Below, in pieces: positions 32,708 to 42,357 of a stretch of 64,000 nucleotides of DNA. Position 1 is the first letter of the stretch, and each line of letters begins with the position of its first letter. The DNA is from an uncultured Bacteriovorax sp. (GTDB lineage Bacteria; Bdellovibrionota; Bacteriovoracia; Bacteriovoracales; Bacteriovoracaceae). The notes beneath the pieces are model-generated. The model searched no databases. It was given only the letters and a program-made list of their open reading frames with translations, and was not told the origin of the DNA. The translations under genes were made by a program, and so were the position numbers. Where the stretch lies: assembly GCA_946481315.1 (NCBI GenBank), contig CAMLMH010000006.1, positions 150,938-214,937 of the forward strand, in the 5' to 3' direction.

Positions 32708-33433
32708 ATGTCTTCCGACGACAAACCAATTGCCCTTGAAGCTTATGAAAAATTAGCTGAAGCTTTCTCTGAGATTGCTCCCGCCAAAGCAGAAAATGCC
32801 TACATCGAACAACCGGCCATGAGAAAGGCAATTGGTGAAGTTCGGGGAAAGAAAATTTTTGAAGCCGGTTGCGGTCCGGGAATTCTCGCTGAATATCTTG
32901 TCCATGAAGGGGCCAAAGTTGTGGGCTTTGACGTCAGCCCTAAAATGATTGATCTTGCCAAGAAACGTGTTCCCAACAATGCTTCTTTTTTCGTTGCCGA
33001 TATGGCCAGAGCGTTGCCGATAGATCAGGACGGACAGTTTGACCTGGTCGTAGCTTCGCTGTCCATCGATTATGTCAAAGACTGGACTATACCATTGAGA
33101 GAATTTCATCGTCTGCTCAAGACAGGCGGTAAATTTATCTTCACCATTCAGCATCCACTGGGATCATGGAACTGGTACCGGCCGGAATGTGCTTTCGGTG
33201 TACAGTTTGTGCAGGCGAGCTGGAAAGGTTTTACTGCTGAACCAGTGATGATGCCTGATTATTACCGTTCATTTGAAGAAGTCATTAATCCGGTGATAAA
33301 TGCAGGATTTAAAATTTTAAAAGTTGAAGACTGTAAACCTATCGATGCACTTCGCCTCCATGATCCGTTTAAATTTGGAAAATATTCTAAACTTGCAACA
33401 TTCATGTGCCTGGTCGTTCAAAAGGAAGGATAA
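32708..33433 (+). CDS. Class I SAM-dependent methyltransferase
   Basis: 241 residues. 'IFEAGCGPGILAEYL' (motif I), 'VVGFDVSPKMIDLAKKR' and 'FDLVVASLSIDYVKDW' are typical. 'HPLGSWNWYRPECAF' suggests a small-molecule methyltransferase. The target is unknown. AAGAAAAGAG serves as ribosome site. Only 3 bp separate it from the next gene, so they form an operon. Confidence 0.88.
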   Translation: MSSDDKPIALEAYEKLAEAFSEIAPAKAENAYIEQPAMRKAIGEVRGKKIFEAGCGPGILAEYLVHEGAKVVGFDVSPKMIDLAKKRVPNNASFFVADMARALPIDQDGQFDLVVASLSIDYVKDWTIPLREFHRLLKTGGKFIFTIQHPLGSWNWYRPECAFGVQFVQASWKGFTAEPVMMPDYYRSFEEVINPVINAGFKILKVEDCKPIDALRLHDPFKFGKYSKLATFMCLVVQKEG

Positions 33434-33436
33434 AAA

Positions 33437-34297
33437 ATGGATTTCAAAACTTATCTGAATACTGCCTGGTCTGAACACGCAGGTGATCCGCAAAAAGTTT
33501 TTGAAGGTTTTGCATCTCACTTTGAATTATGTCAAAGCGATGAGCAGGTCGTGTCGCTGGCCAATTTAATAGTCCATGTCAGTGGTGAACATCTGGGACA
33601 ATGGACGAAGGGTATTGAACTTATCGACCGGCTGGAAAAATTAAAACCGGTATCTGATCCAGTTGCCCTTAACCGTTGCCGCGCGATCCTTCATTTGTGT
33701 AAAGACCCGGCTTATCCTTTTCAGCAATTTGATATTACTGAACAGGTCAGGATACTTGCTGTCACCTCGTCAGCCCTGGCTTCACAGAAGGAAATTCAGA
33801 GAGCGGGTGATTATTTAAAATATGCCTCTACACTTGCCAGTGAAAAATTAAATCCGAAAGACCCTGCGATTAAAAGTCTGGCCATCACTGGAAATAACCT
33901 GGCATGCACTTTAGAAGAAAAAGATGTCCGTACCAATCAGGAAGTGGAGCTCATGAAAAATGCAGCTCTGATGGGCAGAAAATACTGGGAACTTGCCGGT
34001 AGCTGGATGGAAGTTGAAAGGGCAGAGTACAGGCTTGCTAAAACTTTTTTACAGGCAAATGATAACGACCGGGCGGGTTTACATGCCCAACTATGTTCCA
34101 AGATAGTTGCGGAAAATGGAAATGATCCTATCGAAAGATTTTTTGCTCTCGAAGTATTAACTTTGGTTGCTGAAGCAAAAAATGAGCAAGCACAGGTCGA
34201 ATCACTTATTCATCAGATGGAGCAGGTTCATTCGTCGATGAGTGCGGACGATCAGTCCTGGACGCTTGCTACATTAGAAAAAATGAAAGCGCTATAA
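33437..34297 (+). CDS. Helical-repeat (TPR-like) protein of unknown function
   Basis: 286 residues, all helical by composition. Segments such as 'AGDYLKYASTLASEKLN' and 'ERAEYRLAKTFLQANDNDRAGLHAQL' (in part) fit degenerate TPR hairpins. No signal peptide. It starts 3 bp after the methyltransferase gene, with AAGGA as ribosome site, so it may act with that enzyme. Its stop abuts the stop of the glyoxalase-fold gene on the opposite strand. Confidence 0.7.
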   Translation: MDFKTYLNTAWSEHAGDPQKVFEGFASHFELCQSDEQVVSLANLIVHVSGEHLGQWTKGIELIDRLEKLKPVSDPVALNRCRAILHLCKDPAYPFQQFDITEQVRILAVTSSALASQKEIQRAGDYLKYASTLASEKLNPKDPAIKSLAITGNNLACTLEEKDVRTNQEVELMKNAALMGRKYWELAGSWMEVERAEYRLAKTFLQANDNDRAGLHAQLCSKIVAENGNDPIERFFALEVLTLVAEAKNEQAQVESLIHQMEQVHSSMSADDQSWTLATLEKMKAL

Positions 34298-34654
34298 TCA
34301 GCGCATTTCCTCAATGCCCAGTGCATTTCCTTCTGAATCCCAGAATGTCACAAAACGTGTGCTGCCACCTTCGGTTCGTGGTGTACCGGTCTTTACGCCA
34401 CTGCTTTGAAGTTTTGAAAGATCGCGATCGAGATTCTCTGTGGCAAAATAAATCAAGGGCCCGTAACCAACATCTTTAGAATTGGCTTCAGTTGGATGCA
34501 AATCCAGACGGCAATTCATCGCCTCATGGTAAAGAGAAGCGAACGCACCTGGATGATGAAATTTCACACTGAATCCTAGTTTGTCAGTGTAAAACTTAAC
34601 TGCGCGTTCAAGATCAATTACGTACATCATAGGGTGTGAAAGTTTTTTGAACAT
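34298..34654 (-). CDS. Glyoxalase/VOC-fold protein
   Basis: 118 residues. 'MMYVIDLERAVKFYTDKLGF' and 'FVTFWDSEGNALGIEE' are the two ends of the beta-alpha-beta-beta-beta VOC fold. His at the start ('SHPMMYV') and Glu near the end ('GIEE') are plausible metal ligands. Substrate unknown; it may be a glyoxalase I-like or resistance-type enzyme. It lies 10 bp downstream of the GNAT gene, in one operon with pip. Confidence 0.85.
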   Translation of the reverse strand: MFKKLSHPMMYVIDLERAVKFYTDKLGFSVKFHHPGAFASLYHEAMNCRLDLHPTEANSKDVGYGPLIYFATENLDRDLSKLQSSGVKTGTPRTEGGSTRFVTFWDSEGNALGIEEMR

Positions 34655-34664
34655 ACATTTCTCC

Positions 34665-35465
34665 TTAATTATCCTTGCCTTTATACCAGTATAAATTCCA
34701 CGATTCTTCTTTAGGCTTAAAGCCTACGGATTCATAAATTTTGGCCGCATGATATTCGGAGTCAGCGACCATCACTAATGTTTTTACTTGATATTTTTCC
34801 TGTATGTATTTTCCACTTTCATAAACTAAAGTTGCACATATGCCTTTGCGACGATAATCAGGATGGGTAACAACGTTTTGATAACGTCCAGTTGAGCCTT
34901 CAAAAAAAATTCCCAGGTCAGCTACAATTTCATCTCCTATAAATGCACCGAAACGATGGCCCTGGCCTTTTTTTTCGAGGTTCTGATAGGAAAGGGATTG
35001 GTTGCGCTTAAACTCGAAATAGCGCTCATATGAAAAATGTGGTTCTCGGGTCAACGTTTGCAGGATATCAGCTTTTAACCAGTCATCAGGTGTTTGTAAC
35101 GGACGAATGAAAATATCTTTATTGTAAAATTTTGGAGAGATGAGTTCATCAGTCATTAGCGCAATTGATTTCTCCAGTTCTAAATGATGTTCCAGGTATT
35201 CGGGTGTTTCCGGTTCTTTTAATTCGTCCCAGGCAAAGACATAATGACGGATTTCAGAATAATAAGGAAATTCTTTTGCAAAAATGGCTTTCCAGACCGG
35301 AATATCTCCGGCCTTTGGAGCTTTTTTAAAGATGAGATAATTTCCCCAATGAAAGCCGGGGTTATTTGGTGTCTTTATAGCAATATAACTTTCACGTTCC
35401 ACAATATCGCTTTCATTGCGGGCAAAGATGAGACTGCTTTTAAGATAAAGTGAATTAATAATCAT
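34665..35465 (-). CDS. GNAT-family acetyltransferase
   Basis: 266 residues. The C-terminal half is a GNAT domain: 'YQNVVTHPDYRRKGICATLV' is the acetyl-CoA-binding motif A (RxxGxx), followed by 'AAKIYESVGFKP'. The N-terminal 130 residues are a separate, less clear domain; the pattern recalls GNAT proteins with a doubled fold. The ATG at 35465 overlaps the pip stop (ATGA), so translation is coupled. The acceptor substrate is unknown. Confidence 0.83.
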   Translation of the reverse strand: MIINSLYLKSSLIFARNESDIVERESYIAIKTPNNPGFHWGNYLIFKKAPKAGDIPVWKAIFAKEFPYYSEIRHYVFAWDELKEPETPEYLEHHLELEKSIALMTDELISPKFYNKDIFIRPLQTPDDWLKADILQTLTREPHFSYERYFEFKRNQSLSYQNLEKKGQGHRFGAFIGDEIVADLGIFFEGSTGRYQNVVTHPDYRRKGICATLVYESGKYIQEKYQVKTLVMVADSEYHAAKIYESVGFKPKEESWNLYWYKGKDN

Positions 35466-36409
35466 ATTTTTGACCAAAGATCGGTGTACTCGATGAGTTT
35501 ATCAGTAATTCCTTCTTCAGATAACGAATGACCAGCATTGCCAATTAGGTGAAAGTGAGCTTCAGGAAACGCACGGTGAAGTTCCCACGCACTTTCTGCA
35601 GGACAAACGACGTCGTATCTCCCCTGAACGATGACTGTAGGGATATTGCGGATTTTATCGACGTTGTTAAGCAGAAAATTATCCTCACTGAAAAAACCTT
35701 TGTTGGTGAAGTAGTGGCATTCGATACGGGCAAATGCATCGGCAAAATCATCTTCGGCGAAGCGCTCAACAACATCAGCATCCGGGATCAGCTTGGAAGT
35801 AGAACCTTCCCATACCGACCATGCTTTTGCTGCTTCTGTGCGCACCTGCTTATCCGGCGAGGTCAGGCGTTTATAAAAGGCACTGACAAAATCTCCTCTC
35901 TCGTCCATCGGAATCGGGGCTACATATCCTTCCCAGGCATCGGGAAATATCTTTGAACAACCTTCCTGGTAGAACCAGTCTATTTCTTTCTTGCGCAATA
36001 AAAAGATACCGCGAAGAAAAAGTTCCCGGCAGATTGAAGGATGAGTAATCGCATAGGAGAGAGCTAGAGTTGAACCCCAGGAGCCTCCGAAGACCGACCA
36101 TCTTTCGATTTTTAAATGGGTGCGGATCTTCTCAATATCGCTGACCAGGTCCCAGGTCGTGTTTTCTTTTAATTCTGCAAAAGGTTTACTTTGCCCGCAT
36201 CCACGCTGATCAAAGAGAATGATCCGCCATTTTTTTGGATCAAAGTAGCGTCGATAATTAGGGATTATCCCTCCCCCTGGACCTCCGTGTAGGAAAACGA
36301 CCGGTTTACCCAATGGATTTCCAGCTTCCTCAAAATAGAGTGTATGCAGTTCAGAGACCTGTAAAAAACCAGTATTAAAAGGTTCTATTTCTGGATAAAG
36401 TGTTCTCAT
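35462..36409 (-). CDS. pip: Proline iminopeptidase
   Basis: 315 residues, alpha/beta hydrolase (family S33). It cleaves N-terminal proline from peptides. 'FLHGGPGGG' is the oxyanion loop, 'DQRGCGQSKP' the conserved neighbour, 'FGGSWGSTLALSYA' the nucleophile elbow (Ser). Asp lies in 'GRYDVVCP' and His in 'GNAGHSLSE'. Length is typical. No signal peptide, so cytoplasmic. It heads a three-gene operon with the acetyltransferase and the VOC protein. Confidence 0.93.
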   Translation of the reverse strand: MRTLYPEIEPFNTGFLQVSELHTLYFEEAGNPLGKPVVFLHGGPGGGIIPNYRRYFDPKKWRIILFDQRGCGQSKPFAELKENTTWDLVSDIEKIRTHLKIERWSVFGGSWGSTLALSYAITHPSICRELFLRGIFLLRKKEIDWFYQEGCSKIFPDAWEGYVAPIPMDERGDFVSAFYKRLTSPDKQVRTEAAKAWSVWEGSTSKLIPDADVVERFAEDDFADAFARIECHYFTNKGFFSEDNFLLNNVDKIRNIPTVIVQGRYDVVCPAESAWELHRAFPEAHFHLIGNAGHSLSEEGITDKLIEYTDLWSKI

Positions 36410-36451
36410 AAATTTCCTCTTTTAGATTTTTATAAAAGGTATTCTAGCTGA

Positions 36452-38722
36452 ATGATGAAGCAAATCGAAGGATTTATTTTAAATGGCTCAAGTTTTGATT
36501 ACGACGACAAAACTGTCCTGAAATTTTACGGCCAGTCCAATGCTGGCTCGTTTCAAATTATCATTAATAATTTTTCTAATTATTTTTTCAGGGAAACAAC
36601 GGAAAAGTCGGATCTTCGAAGCCTGGAAGGCCACAGCGTTTCAAAAATTGTCTGCCGCTCAACAAACGAGATGAAAACATTGAAACAACAATGTCAGATT
36701 GATGGTGTGCGCACATTTGAAGCAGATATTCGACCGTTAGAGCGTTATCTCATGGACAACCGTTTTTTTGCTCAGATCAATATACGCGGTGAAATGGTAT
36801 TGAAGAACGGTTTAATGACATTTGAAAATCCGGAAGTCACACACGGAAGTCATTATCCTGTTTGTAAAATTCTATCCTTTGATATTGAAACAGGAAAAGA
36901 TGGCAGATTATTGTCTCTGGCCTATTGTTTCCGTTACGGAGCTGAAGAAGAAAAACGGGCTTTTGTCTTAGGAAAGGGAAAAGATACTGATGAGGTGTAC
37001 TTTTCTCCTACAGAAAAAGGTTTGCTGGAATATTTTCAGCATTCAATTAAAAGACTGGATCCTGACATTTTCACTGGATGGAATGTTATAGGCTTTGATT
37101 TCAAATTCCTGGAACAAAAAGCCAGAGCTTTGCAATTTCCGCTTATCCTGGGAAGGTCCAATCGACCACTGGAAATGTATCAGAACGCGCGCGGAGAATG
37201 GAATCTTAATCTGGAAGGACGAGTCATCATCGACGGGCCAATGGCCCTTAAAATGAACTTTTTTTCGTTCGAATCTTATAGTCTCAATAATGTATCAAAG
37301 ATTCTGTTAGGTGAAGGAAAAGATATCGATCAGGACGAAGTTCACGACAAATGGGGAGAAATTGAGCGAAGGTTTCGCGAAGATAAAATGGCCCTTGCAA
37401 AGTACAACATTAAAGACGCTGTTCTGGTGCTGGACATTTTTGAAAAGACGGACATTATGGGACTTTTTATTAACCGCTCGGTCATTTCCGGTTTATTGAT
37501 GGAAAGAGTAGGCGGATCGACTGCGGCTTTTGATCATTTCTTTTTGCCGGCCTTGCACGATTACGGTTATGTGGCCACAAACGTGGAGGATGTGCGATGG
37601 GTGCGACCTGTTGCCGGTGGATTTGTGCTTAATCCAGTAGTTGGTGTGCATTCCAATGTACTGGTCATGGATTTTAAAAGTCTTTATCCGACTATCATCC
37701 GGACTTTCTATATTGATCCGCTCTCCCGTGTTTGCCGGGACATTGATCCGGTAAAAACTCCAAAAAATATTATGTTCTCCCGGACGCAGAATATATTGCC
37801 TGGAAAAATCAATGAGCTTTTACAAAAACGCAGTCAGGCTAAAAAGGACAATAACGGACCGATGTCTCAATCGGTAAAAATCTTGATGAATAGTTTTTAT
37901 GGTGTCATGGGTTCGACAGGATGTCGTTTCTATCATGAAGACCTGCCGGACGCAATCACCGGTACAGGGCAATGGGTTTTAAAAACTGTTATTGAATACC
38001 TCGAAGACAATGGATTTAAAGTTCTCTACGGCGACACTGATTCGCTTTTTGTTCAGCTGCCTGCGCTGGAAAAGCACGATGAAGAAGGTCGTCAACTGGT
38101 CGGGAGGGTTAATCAGTTTTTGGGACAAAAAATCCAGGATGAGTTTAAAGTCGAATCACAACTAGAAATACAATATGACAAATTTTTCAAAATTCTGGTT
38201 TTGACGGCAACCCGGGGGGAAGGCGAAGGGGCTAAAAAACGCTACGCTGGTCTGACTTTAAAAGAGGGAAAAGAAGAAATGGTTCTGACCGGGCTGGAAT
38301 ATGTCCGCTCCGACTGGTCAATGCTTGCCCGGCAATTTCAATATGAACTTTACCGCCGGCTTTTTTATCATGAAGATTTAAGCGATTTTATCCGGGAAAC
38401 GATTGCCCGGCTGGAAAATCATGAACTGGATGACCAGCTCGTGTTAACCAAACGTCTCAGCAAACCATTGTCAGAATACATAAAGAACATTCCCCCTCAG
38501 GCCAGGGCAGCACGTCTGCTTCTGGAGGCGAAAGGAATACACACCCGGAAACCTCGGTATGTGATGACAAAACGGGGGGCTATTCCGGTAGAACTTCCGC
38601 ATGAAGACATTGATTATGATTATTATATTGAAAAACAGATTGCACCAATTGCAGAAAGCATTTTGCAGCTTTTAGGGCATAGTTTTACCGAAATTCACCG
38701 CGGACAATTATCTCTCTTCTAA
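36452..38722 (+). CDS. polB: DNA polymerase II (family B)
   Basis: 756 residues. The 3'-5' exonuclease has 'LSFDIETGKDG' (Exo I), 'GWNVIGFDFKFL' (Exo II) and 'YNIKDAVLVLDIF' (Exo III, YxxxD). The polymerase has 'MDFKSLYPTIIRTF' (motif A), 'KILMNSFYGVMGS' (motif B) and 'LYGDTDSLFVQL' (motif C). It ends in a clamp-binding-like 'QLSLF'. It is a DNA-repair and translesion polymerase in E. coli. All catalytic acids are present. The gene is divergent from pip with 42 bp between. Confidence 0.95.
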   Translation: MMKQIEGFILNGSSFDYDDKTVLKFYGQSNAGSFQIIINNFSNYFFRETTEKSDLRSLEGHSVSKIVCRSTNEMKTLKQQCQIDGVRTFEADIRPLERYLMDNRFFAQINIRGEMVLKNGLMTFENPEVTHGSHYPVCKILSFDIETGKDGRLLSLAYCFRYGAEEEKRAFVLGKGKDTDEVYFSPTEKGLLEYFQHSIKRLDPDIFTGWNVIGFDFKFLEQKARALQFPLILGRSNRPLEMYQNARGEWNLNLEGRVIIDGPMALKMNFFSFESYSLNNVSKILLGEGKDIDQDEVHDKWGEIERRFREDKMALAKYNIKDAVLVLDIFEKTDIMGLFINRSVISGLLMERVGGSTAAFDHFFLPALHDYGYVATNVEDVRWVRPVAGGFVLNPVVGVHSNVLVMDFKSLYPTIIRTFYIDPLSRVCRDIDPVKTPKNIMFSRTQNILPGKINELLQKRSQAKKDNNGPMSQSVKILMNSFYGVMGSTGCRFYHEDLPDAITGTGQWVLKTVIEYLEDNGFKVLYGDTDSLFVQLPALEKHDEEGRQLVGRVNQFLGQKIQDEFKVESQLEIQYDKFFKILVLTATRGEGEGAKKRYAGLTLKEGKEEMVLTGLEYVRSDWSMLARQFQYELYRRLFYHEDLSDFIRETIARLENHELDDQLVLTKRLSKPLSEYIKNIPPQARAARLLLEAKGIHTRKPRYVMTKRGAIPVELPHEDIDYDYYIEKQIAPIAESILQLLGHSFTEIHRGQLSLF

Positions 38723-38751
38723 TCCTGACCTTTTTCAGATAGCATTATTAA

Positions 38752-39681
38752 ATGAAACTATTTCATGATTTCATCCGCAACTGTAAGGATGGAGCGAAAA
38801 TTTTGTACAAAAGTGCCATGCTTTTTCACGATAAAAAAGGCACCACACTGGCGTCGTCTTCTACCTTTTACGCCTTGATAACCACCATTCCTTTCATTCT
38901 ACTCTTAGTCCGCGGAATTGGTTTTTTTCTGGGGAACATTAATCAGACCCAAAAATATCTTTTTATTCTGGCCGGCCGTTTTTTTCCAACGACAGCACCT
39001 CAGTTATTGTTGACTGTTCAAAGCATGATCAAAGGCCCGCTATTTGCCGACAGTAAATTTACCATTCTTAACTTTATAGTCCTCGCCGTGTCGGCTATAA
39101 CGTTCCTGAATTCAATCTGGATGGGAATTTATTTTATTACAGAAGATAAATCGATACTTTCTATCTGGAGAATCCTCAAAGGATTTGTCATTATCGGTCT
39201 TACCCTGGTCATGCTGGCCTTGCTCTTTTTACTTCCACCGGCCATCATCTATATCGTAAAATTCATTCAGACTAATGCTCTCACCCAGTTTTTTTATGAA
39301 ACTTTTGATTTTTTACGTCCGGTGCTGATTTATATTAAAAAAATCAACTTGCGCAAATCTTACTGGTTAAATTCCAGCTTTCTACACATTACAATCATGA
39401 TTGCTTATTTTACTGTCCTTTACCGCTGGCTTTTTTCCTGGAAAATCCAGCTTAAAGAAGCATTCGTTGCAGCACTGGCCTTCTCAGTGTCAATCTTTCT
39501 CGGAAAATCACTTTTCTGGATTTATTTTTATTATGTGCGCGGAAGTTTAATGCGCAATTATGGGGATCTCTATACTACTGTTGTCGGGGTAATCTGGCTT
39601 TTCTATTTAATGTGTTTTTTCTTTTATGGTGCCTGCGTCTGCCATGTTTATAGGGAAAGGAAGGAGAATAGACTCGCATGA
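38752..39681 (+). CDS. YihY/virulence factor BrkB-family membrane protein
   Basis: 309 residues with about six membrane helices. 'TTLASSSTFYALITTIPFILLL' is the characteristic N-terminal motif of the family (ASTFYxLxxxPP). The C-terminal 'LYTTVVGVIWLFYLMCFFFYGACVC' matches the usual YxxxGxxxxxxLWLYxxxxxxLxG motif. The family was once miscalled ribonuclease BN; its function is unclear. It overlaps the YggT gene by 4 bp (ATGA). Confidence 0.88.
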   Translation: MKLFHDFIRNCKDGAKILYKSAMLFHDKKGTTLASSSTFYALITTIPFILLLVRGIGFFLGNINQTQKYLFILAGRFFPTTAPQLLLTVQSMIKGPLFADSKFTILNFIVLAVSAITFLNSIWMGIYFITEDKSILSIWRILKGFVIIGLTLVMLALLFLLPPAIIYIVKFIQTNALTQFFYETFDFLRPVLIYIKKINLRKSYWLNSSFLHITIMIAYFTVLYRWLFSWKIQLKEAFVAALAFSVSIFLGKSLFWIYFYYVRGSLMRNYGDLYTTVVGVIWLFYLMCFFFYGACVCHVYRERKENRLA

Positions 39682-39911
39682 TACGTCTTTTGATTAAAAT
39701 ATACTCATTCATGATTATGATCGATGCCATTCTGAGTTTTTTCCCTGAAATGCAAAAATACGAGTGGCGAAGAAAATTAAAACGACTATGTGATTATGCC
39801 TGCGAACCAGTGCGAAGACGCTTACCTCATCATTTGCCTTTTGACCTCGCCCCGATGGTTGTAATTTTTGGGCTATTTGTGTTCATGGAATTGTTCTCAT
39901 ATCTGTGGTGA
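39678..39911 (+). CDS. YggT-family small membrane protein
   Basis: 77 residues, two hydrophobic helices. 'LIKIYSFMIMIDAILSFFP' and 'LCDYACEPVRRRLPHHLPFDLAPMV' (in part) are the YggT signature (ILSW.P..., EPiLrPiRr..P....lDlsP). Single-copy YggT is the short form. It is translationally coupled to the YihY gene. Confidence 0.82.
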   Translation: MIRLLIKIYSFMIMIDAILSFFPEMQKYEWRRKLKRLCDYACEPVRRRLPHHLPFDLAPMVVIFGLFVFMELFSYLW

Positions 39912-39921
39912 ACATAAATAC

Positions 39922-39951
39922 TTGTCAAGCCAGCATATTTAAATTTAATAT
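39922..39951 (+). promoter_or_regulatory. Sigma-70-type promoter
   Basis: -35 TTGTCA (39922-39927) and -10 TAATAT (39946-39951) have an 18-bp spacer in an AT-rich gap. The gene at 39990 follows about 30 bp after the likely transcript start. Confidence 0.55.
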
Positions 39952-39989
39952 TAAAAAAACAAATTAATTTTTCCCTTCATAGGATTTGA

Positions 39990-40919
39990 ATGGATCAGGA
40001 TTTAAACTTAGATTTACTTCTTCAGGAAACGCTGGCCCTCAGCGAATTTCTGCGTTCAAACAAAATTGAAAAGTCTTTTCAGGCTGAGTCAGTGCCGGTT
40101 CAGGAATCTCTCTTTAATGATGAAACGGATTATTTACTGGATCTGGCCGACAGTATGATTGCCGACGAGCCTTTAGCGACTCAAATTGCTGGCGTCCAGC
40201 CAGTCCTTACTGTGACTGATACTTTCGATGTCTATCCGGAAAGTGCCGGAGTTATTTATAAAATCGACAATGGTCTGAGCACGTTTTGTGTCCGCGGTTT
40301 TTCTACCGCCAGCATCCGGGAATCAATGAAAGAGTTGAGTTCAGCGGAATCAATGAAGCGGCCAATACTAAAATTGCTTGCCTCAGACGGAATTGAACAG
40401 ATTCATTTCTTTCCAACTAAGAACCTGGAGCTGGCCGATGCCATCAGGGAACAAATTATCAATCGTCGTTTTCCTCATTTGGAAGACTCTCTTTGTAATA
40501 TCAGTGATCCCGGCTTCAGTTGGTGGATGAATCTCAACGCGGAAGAGGGGCAGGCAGATGGAAGATTTGAGATTTTTTTCCGCTCTCATGGAATTAATCG
40601 GGCTGAAAAATATATTCAACTAGGACCTATTGGAGACGGTGCCATCGCGGCCCTTAGAATGAATCAGGCACGAACATTATTACGCAGTTCGTTTCCCATC
40701 AGCGAATTTTCCTGCGATGACAAAAGTTTTGCCATCGCCTCCACAAAACCCGACCATTCCGGTTTTCTTTCATTCCGCAATATCTTCCTCGAGGGAGTCA
40801 ACAATACGACGGAGGAGAACTTTCCGGAAAACAGTCTGGGCCGGACTTTGTATTTTTACTTTCACGAATTGGCGATTGTTCGCAAGTTTTGGATTGAAGT
40901 CAAAAACAAGCTCAGTTAA
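39990..40919 (+). CDS. Cytoplasmic protein of unknown function
   Basis: 309 residues without signal peptide or membrane segment. The N-terminal 70 residues are acidic and helical ('DLNLDLLLQETLALSEFLRS'). The remainder mixes strands and helices ('ILKLLASDGIEQIHFFP', 'DGRFEIFFRSHGINRAEKYIQLGPIGDGAIAAL' in part). No family recognised. The gene has its own promoter and probably shares its transcript with the FtsB-like gene 47 bp downstream. Confidence 0.7.
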   Translation: MDQDLNLDLLLQETLALSEFLRSNKIEKSFQAESVPVQESLFNDETDYLLDLADSMIADEPLATQIAGVQPVLTVTDTFDVYPESAGVIYKIDNGLSTFCVRGFSTASIRESMKELSSAESMKRPILKLLASDGIEQIHFFPTKNLELADAIREQIINRRFPHLEDSLCNISDPGFSWWMNLNAEEGQADGRFEIFFRSHGINRAEKYIQLGPIGDGAIAALRMNQARTLLRSSFPISEFSCDDKSFAIASTKPDHSGFLSFRNIFLEGVNNTTEENFPENSLGRTLYFYFHELAIVRKFWIEVKNKLS

Positions 40920-40966
40920 AATAGATTAAAACAGGATGTTTTTTTCTTTAACGACAGGATGTTAAA

Positions 40967-41818
40967 TTGGAATTCTCATTTGATCGTCCAAATCCCAATA
41001 CAATAAGAAATACTGATTCAGGATCAGCGGCTGCCAATGCTCAGCCAACAAGATCACCCGATCCCGTTGATACATCTACCATAACCAATGAACGATTAAG
41101 AAAGGCGATCGAACGCAATCGTGCACGACAGGCCCAGCAGGCTCAACAAAATCCTGCTCCCTCTTCTGTTTCGCAACAAACGGTGCAGCCACCGCCGGCA
41201 AGTCCTTTTGTTCGACCTGCTCCTGTTGCAGCGACTACTGCCGCAGCACCAGTTCAGGAAGAAGCTCATCATCAAGCTTCCTTTTTAGATCGTCCGGTGC
41301 GCGAGACACCGGTACAGGAACCACCCTTAACTGAAGAAGTGGCGTCTGATTCACCGCCAGAGCGACCGCGAGTGATGAGGTCCAGTCCGGTGTCTAGTAC
41401 TGTTGTCAGCCGGAGAACTGTGGCCAAGCCTGAAGATACAGAGTTTGTACCTGTAAAACGGACCACTAAAAAAGTGGCTTCTCAGATTAGTTATTCAACT
41501 GGAACCTCTAGGAAAAAGACTAAATCTTTAGACCCTAAGTTGAGTCAGTATCTCGTTAAAGGTGCATGGGTTTTCTGCGGGATTATGGTTCTGAGGTTAA
41601 TTTTTGCCAGCGGGGGAGTAACAGATTTCTACGCTCAGAAGAATCAGTTCAATGAAAGAATGACTCAGTTAACTGATATTAAAAAAGAGAATATGCAGTT
41701 AGTCCGGGAAATTGAACGCATGCGTTCTGACGCTGGTTTTCAGAAAAAACTAGTCAGGGACAACCTGGGATTTATCGCAAAAGATGAGTACCTGATCTTA
41801 TTTCCGAAAGAGAACTAG
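40967..41818 (+). CDS. FtsB/DivIC-like septum protein with long cytoplasmic N-terminus
   Basis: 283 residues from TTG 40967. Residues 1-200 are low-complexity, rich in Gln, Pro, Ala, Ser and Arg ('QAQQAQQNPAPSSVSQQ'), probably disordered. One membrane helix lies near 203-220 ('AWVFCGIMVLRLIFA'). The C-terminal part is a coiled coil with 'MTQLTDIKKENMQLVREIERM', then '[18 protein letters not shown]', the FtsB/DivIC signature. FtsB acts in the divisome with FtsL and FtsQ; canonical FtsB is only about 100 residues. The 3' end overlaps the DUF192 gene on the other strand by 47 bp. Confidence 0.8.
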   Translation: MEFSFDRPNPNTIRNTDSGSAAANAQPTRSPDPVDTSTITNERLRKAIERNRARQAQQAQQNPAPSSVSQQTVQPPPASPFVRPAPVAATTAAAPVQEEAHHQASFLDRPVRETPVQEPPLTEEVASDSPPERPRVMRSSPVSSTVVSRRTVAKPEDTEFVPVKRTTKKVASQISYSTGTSRKKTKSLDPKLSQYLVKGAWVFCGIMVLRLIFASGGVTDFYAQKNQFNERMTQLTDIKKENMQLVREIERMRSDAGFQKKLVRDNLGFIAKDEYLILFPKEN

Positions 41819-42302
41819 GGCCTTTCCATTTAAGCTGATCCCCGATCTTTAATGGTCCGCTAAAAGGACTGCCCGCTTTTGTCTCCAGAATATACTGGGC
41901 ATTGTAAGTTTTTGTGCGGTAAATGACAGGCGGCTCTTTTAGACCTGGATGAGCAGGAACGTTCTTTTCAATTCCAATGACTTTTAAGTCAGGCGCTAAA
42001 AAAATAATATCTAGATTAAAGTAAGTATCCGGCATCCAGAACTGCCTGGGAGCTACACTGTTATAAACAAAGAGCATTCCTTCCTGCTGGCTCATTTTTT
42101 CCGGCCGAAGACCAGAGAGCCCCTTACTTTGTTCTTCCGGAGTCAGACTCAAACTAAGAGAAATAGTCTCTCCTTTGGGACTTATGAGAGTGTATTTTCC
42201 GGTTTTACCATAAACAGGAATATGAAAAAGAATGATAATTGCAAGCACTAACAGAATGATATTTTTAATGAGCTTTAAAGGTGTTTGAGATATAATCAGC
42301 AT
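41772..42302 (-). CDS. DUF192-family exported protein
   Basis: 176 residues. The N-terminal hydrophobic helix ('[17 protein letters not shown]') is a signal or anchor. The DUF192 core follows: '[28 protein letters not shown]' (in part), '[26 protein letters not shown]', 'QYILETKAG'. The family is widespread and of unknown function. ATG 42302 is preferred; the frame is open to an ATG at 42365 that overlaps the aspS start. It overlaps the FtsB-like gene by 47 bp at the 3' end. Confidence 0.85.
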   Translation of the reverse strand: MLIISQTPLKLIKNIILLVLAIIILFHIPVYGKTGKYTLISPKGETISLSLSLTPEEQSKGLSGLRPEKMSQQEGMLFVYNSVAPRQFWMPDTYFNLDIIFLAPDLKVIGIEKNVPAHPGLKEPPVIYRTKTYNAQYILETKAGSPFSGPLKIGDQLKWKGPSSLSEIRSGTHLLR

Positions 42303-42357
42303 GGCAATTCCAAGACAGCGTTTAAGCGAATTGTCTCTAACTTCCAGGGAGAAATCA

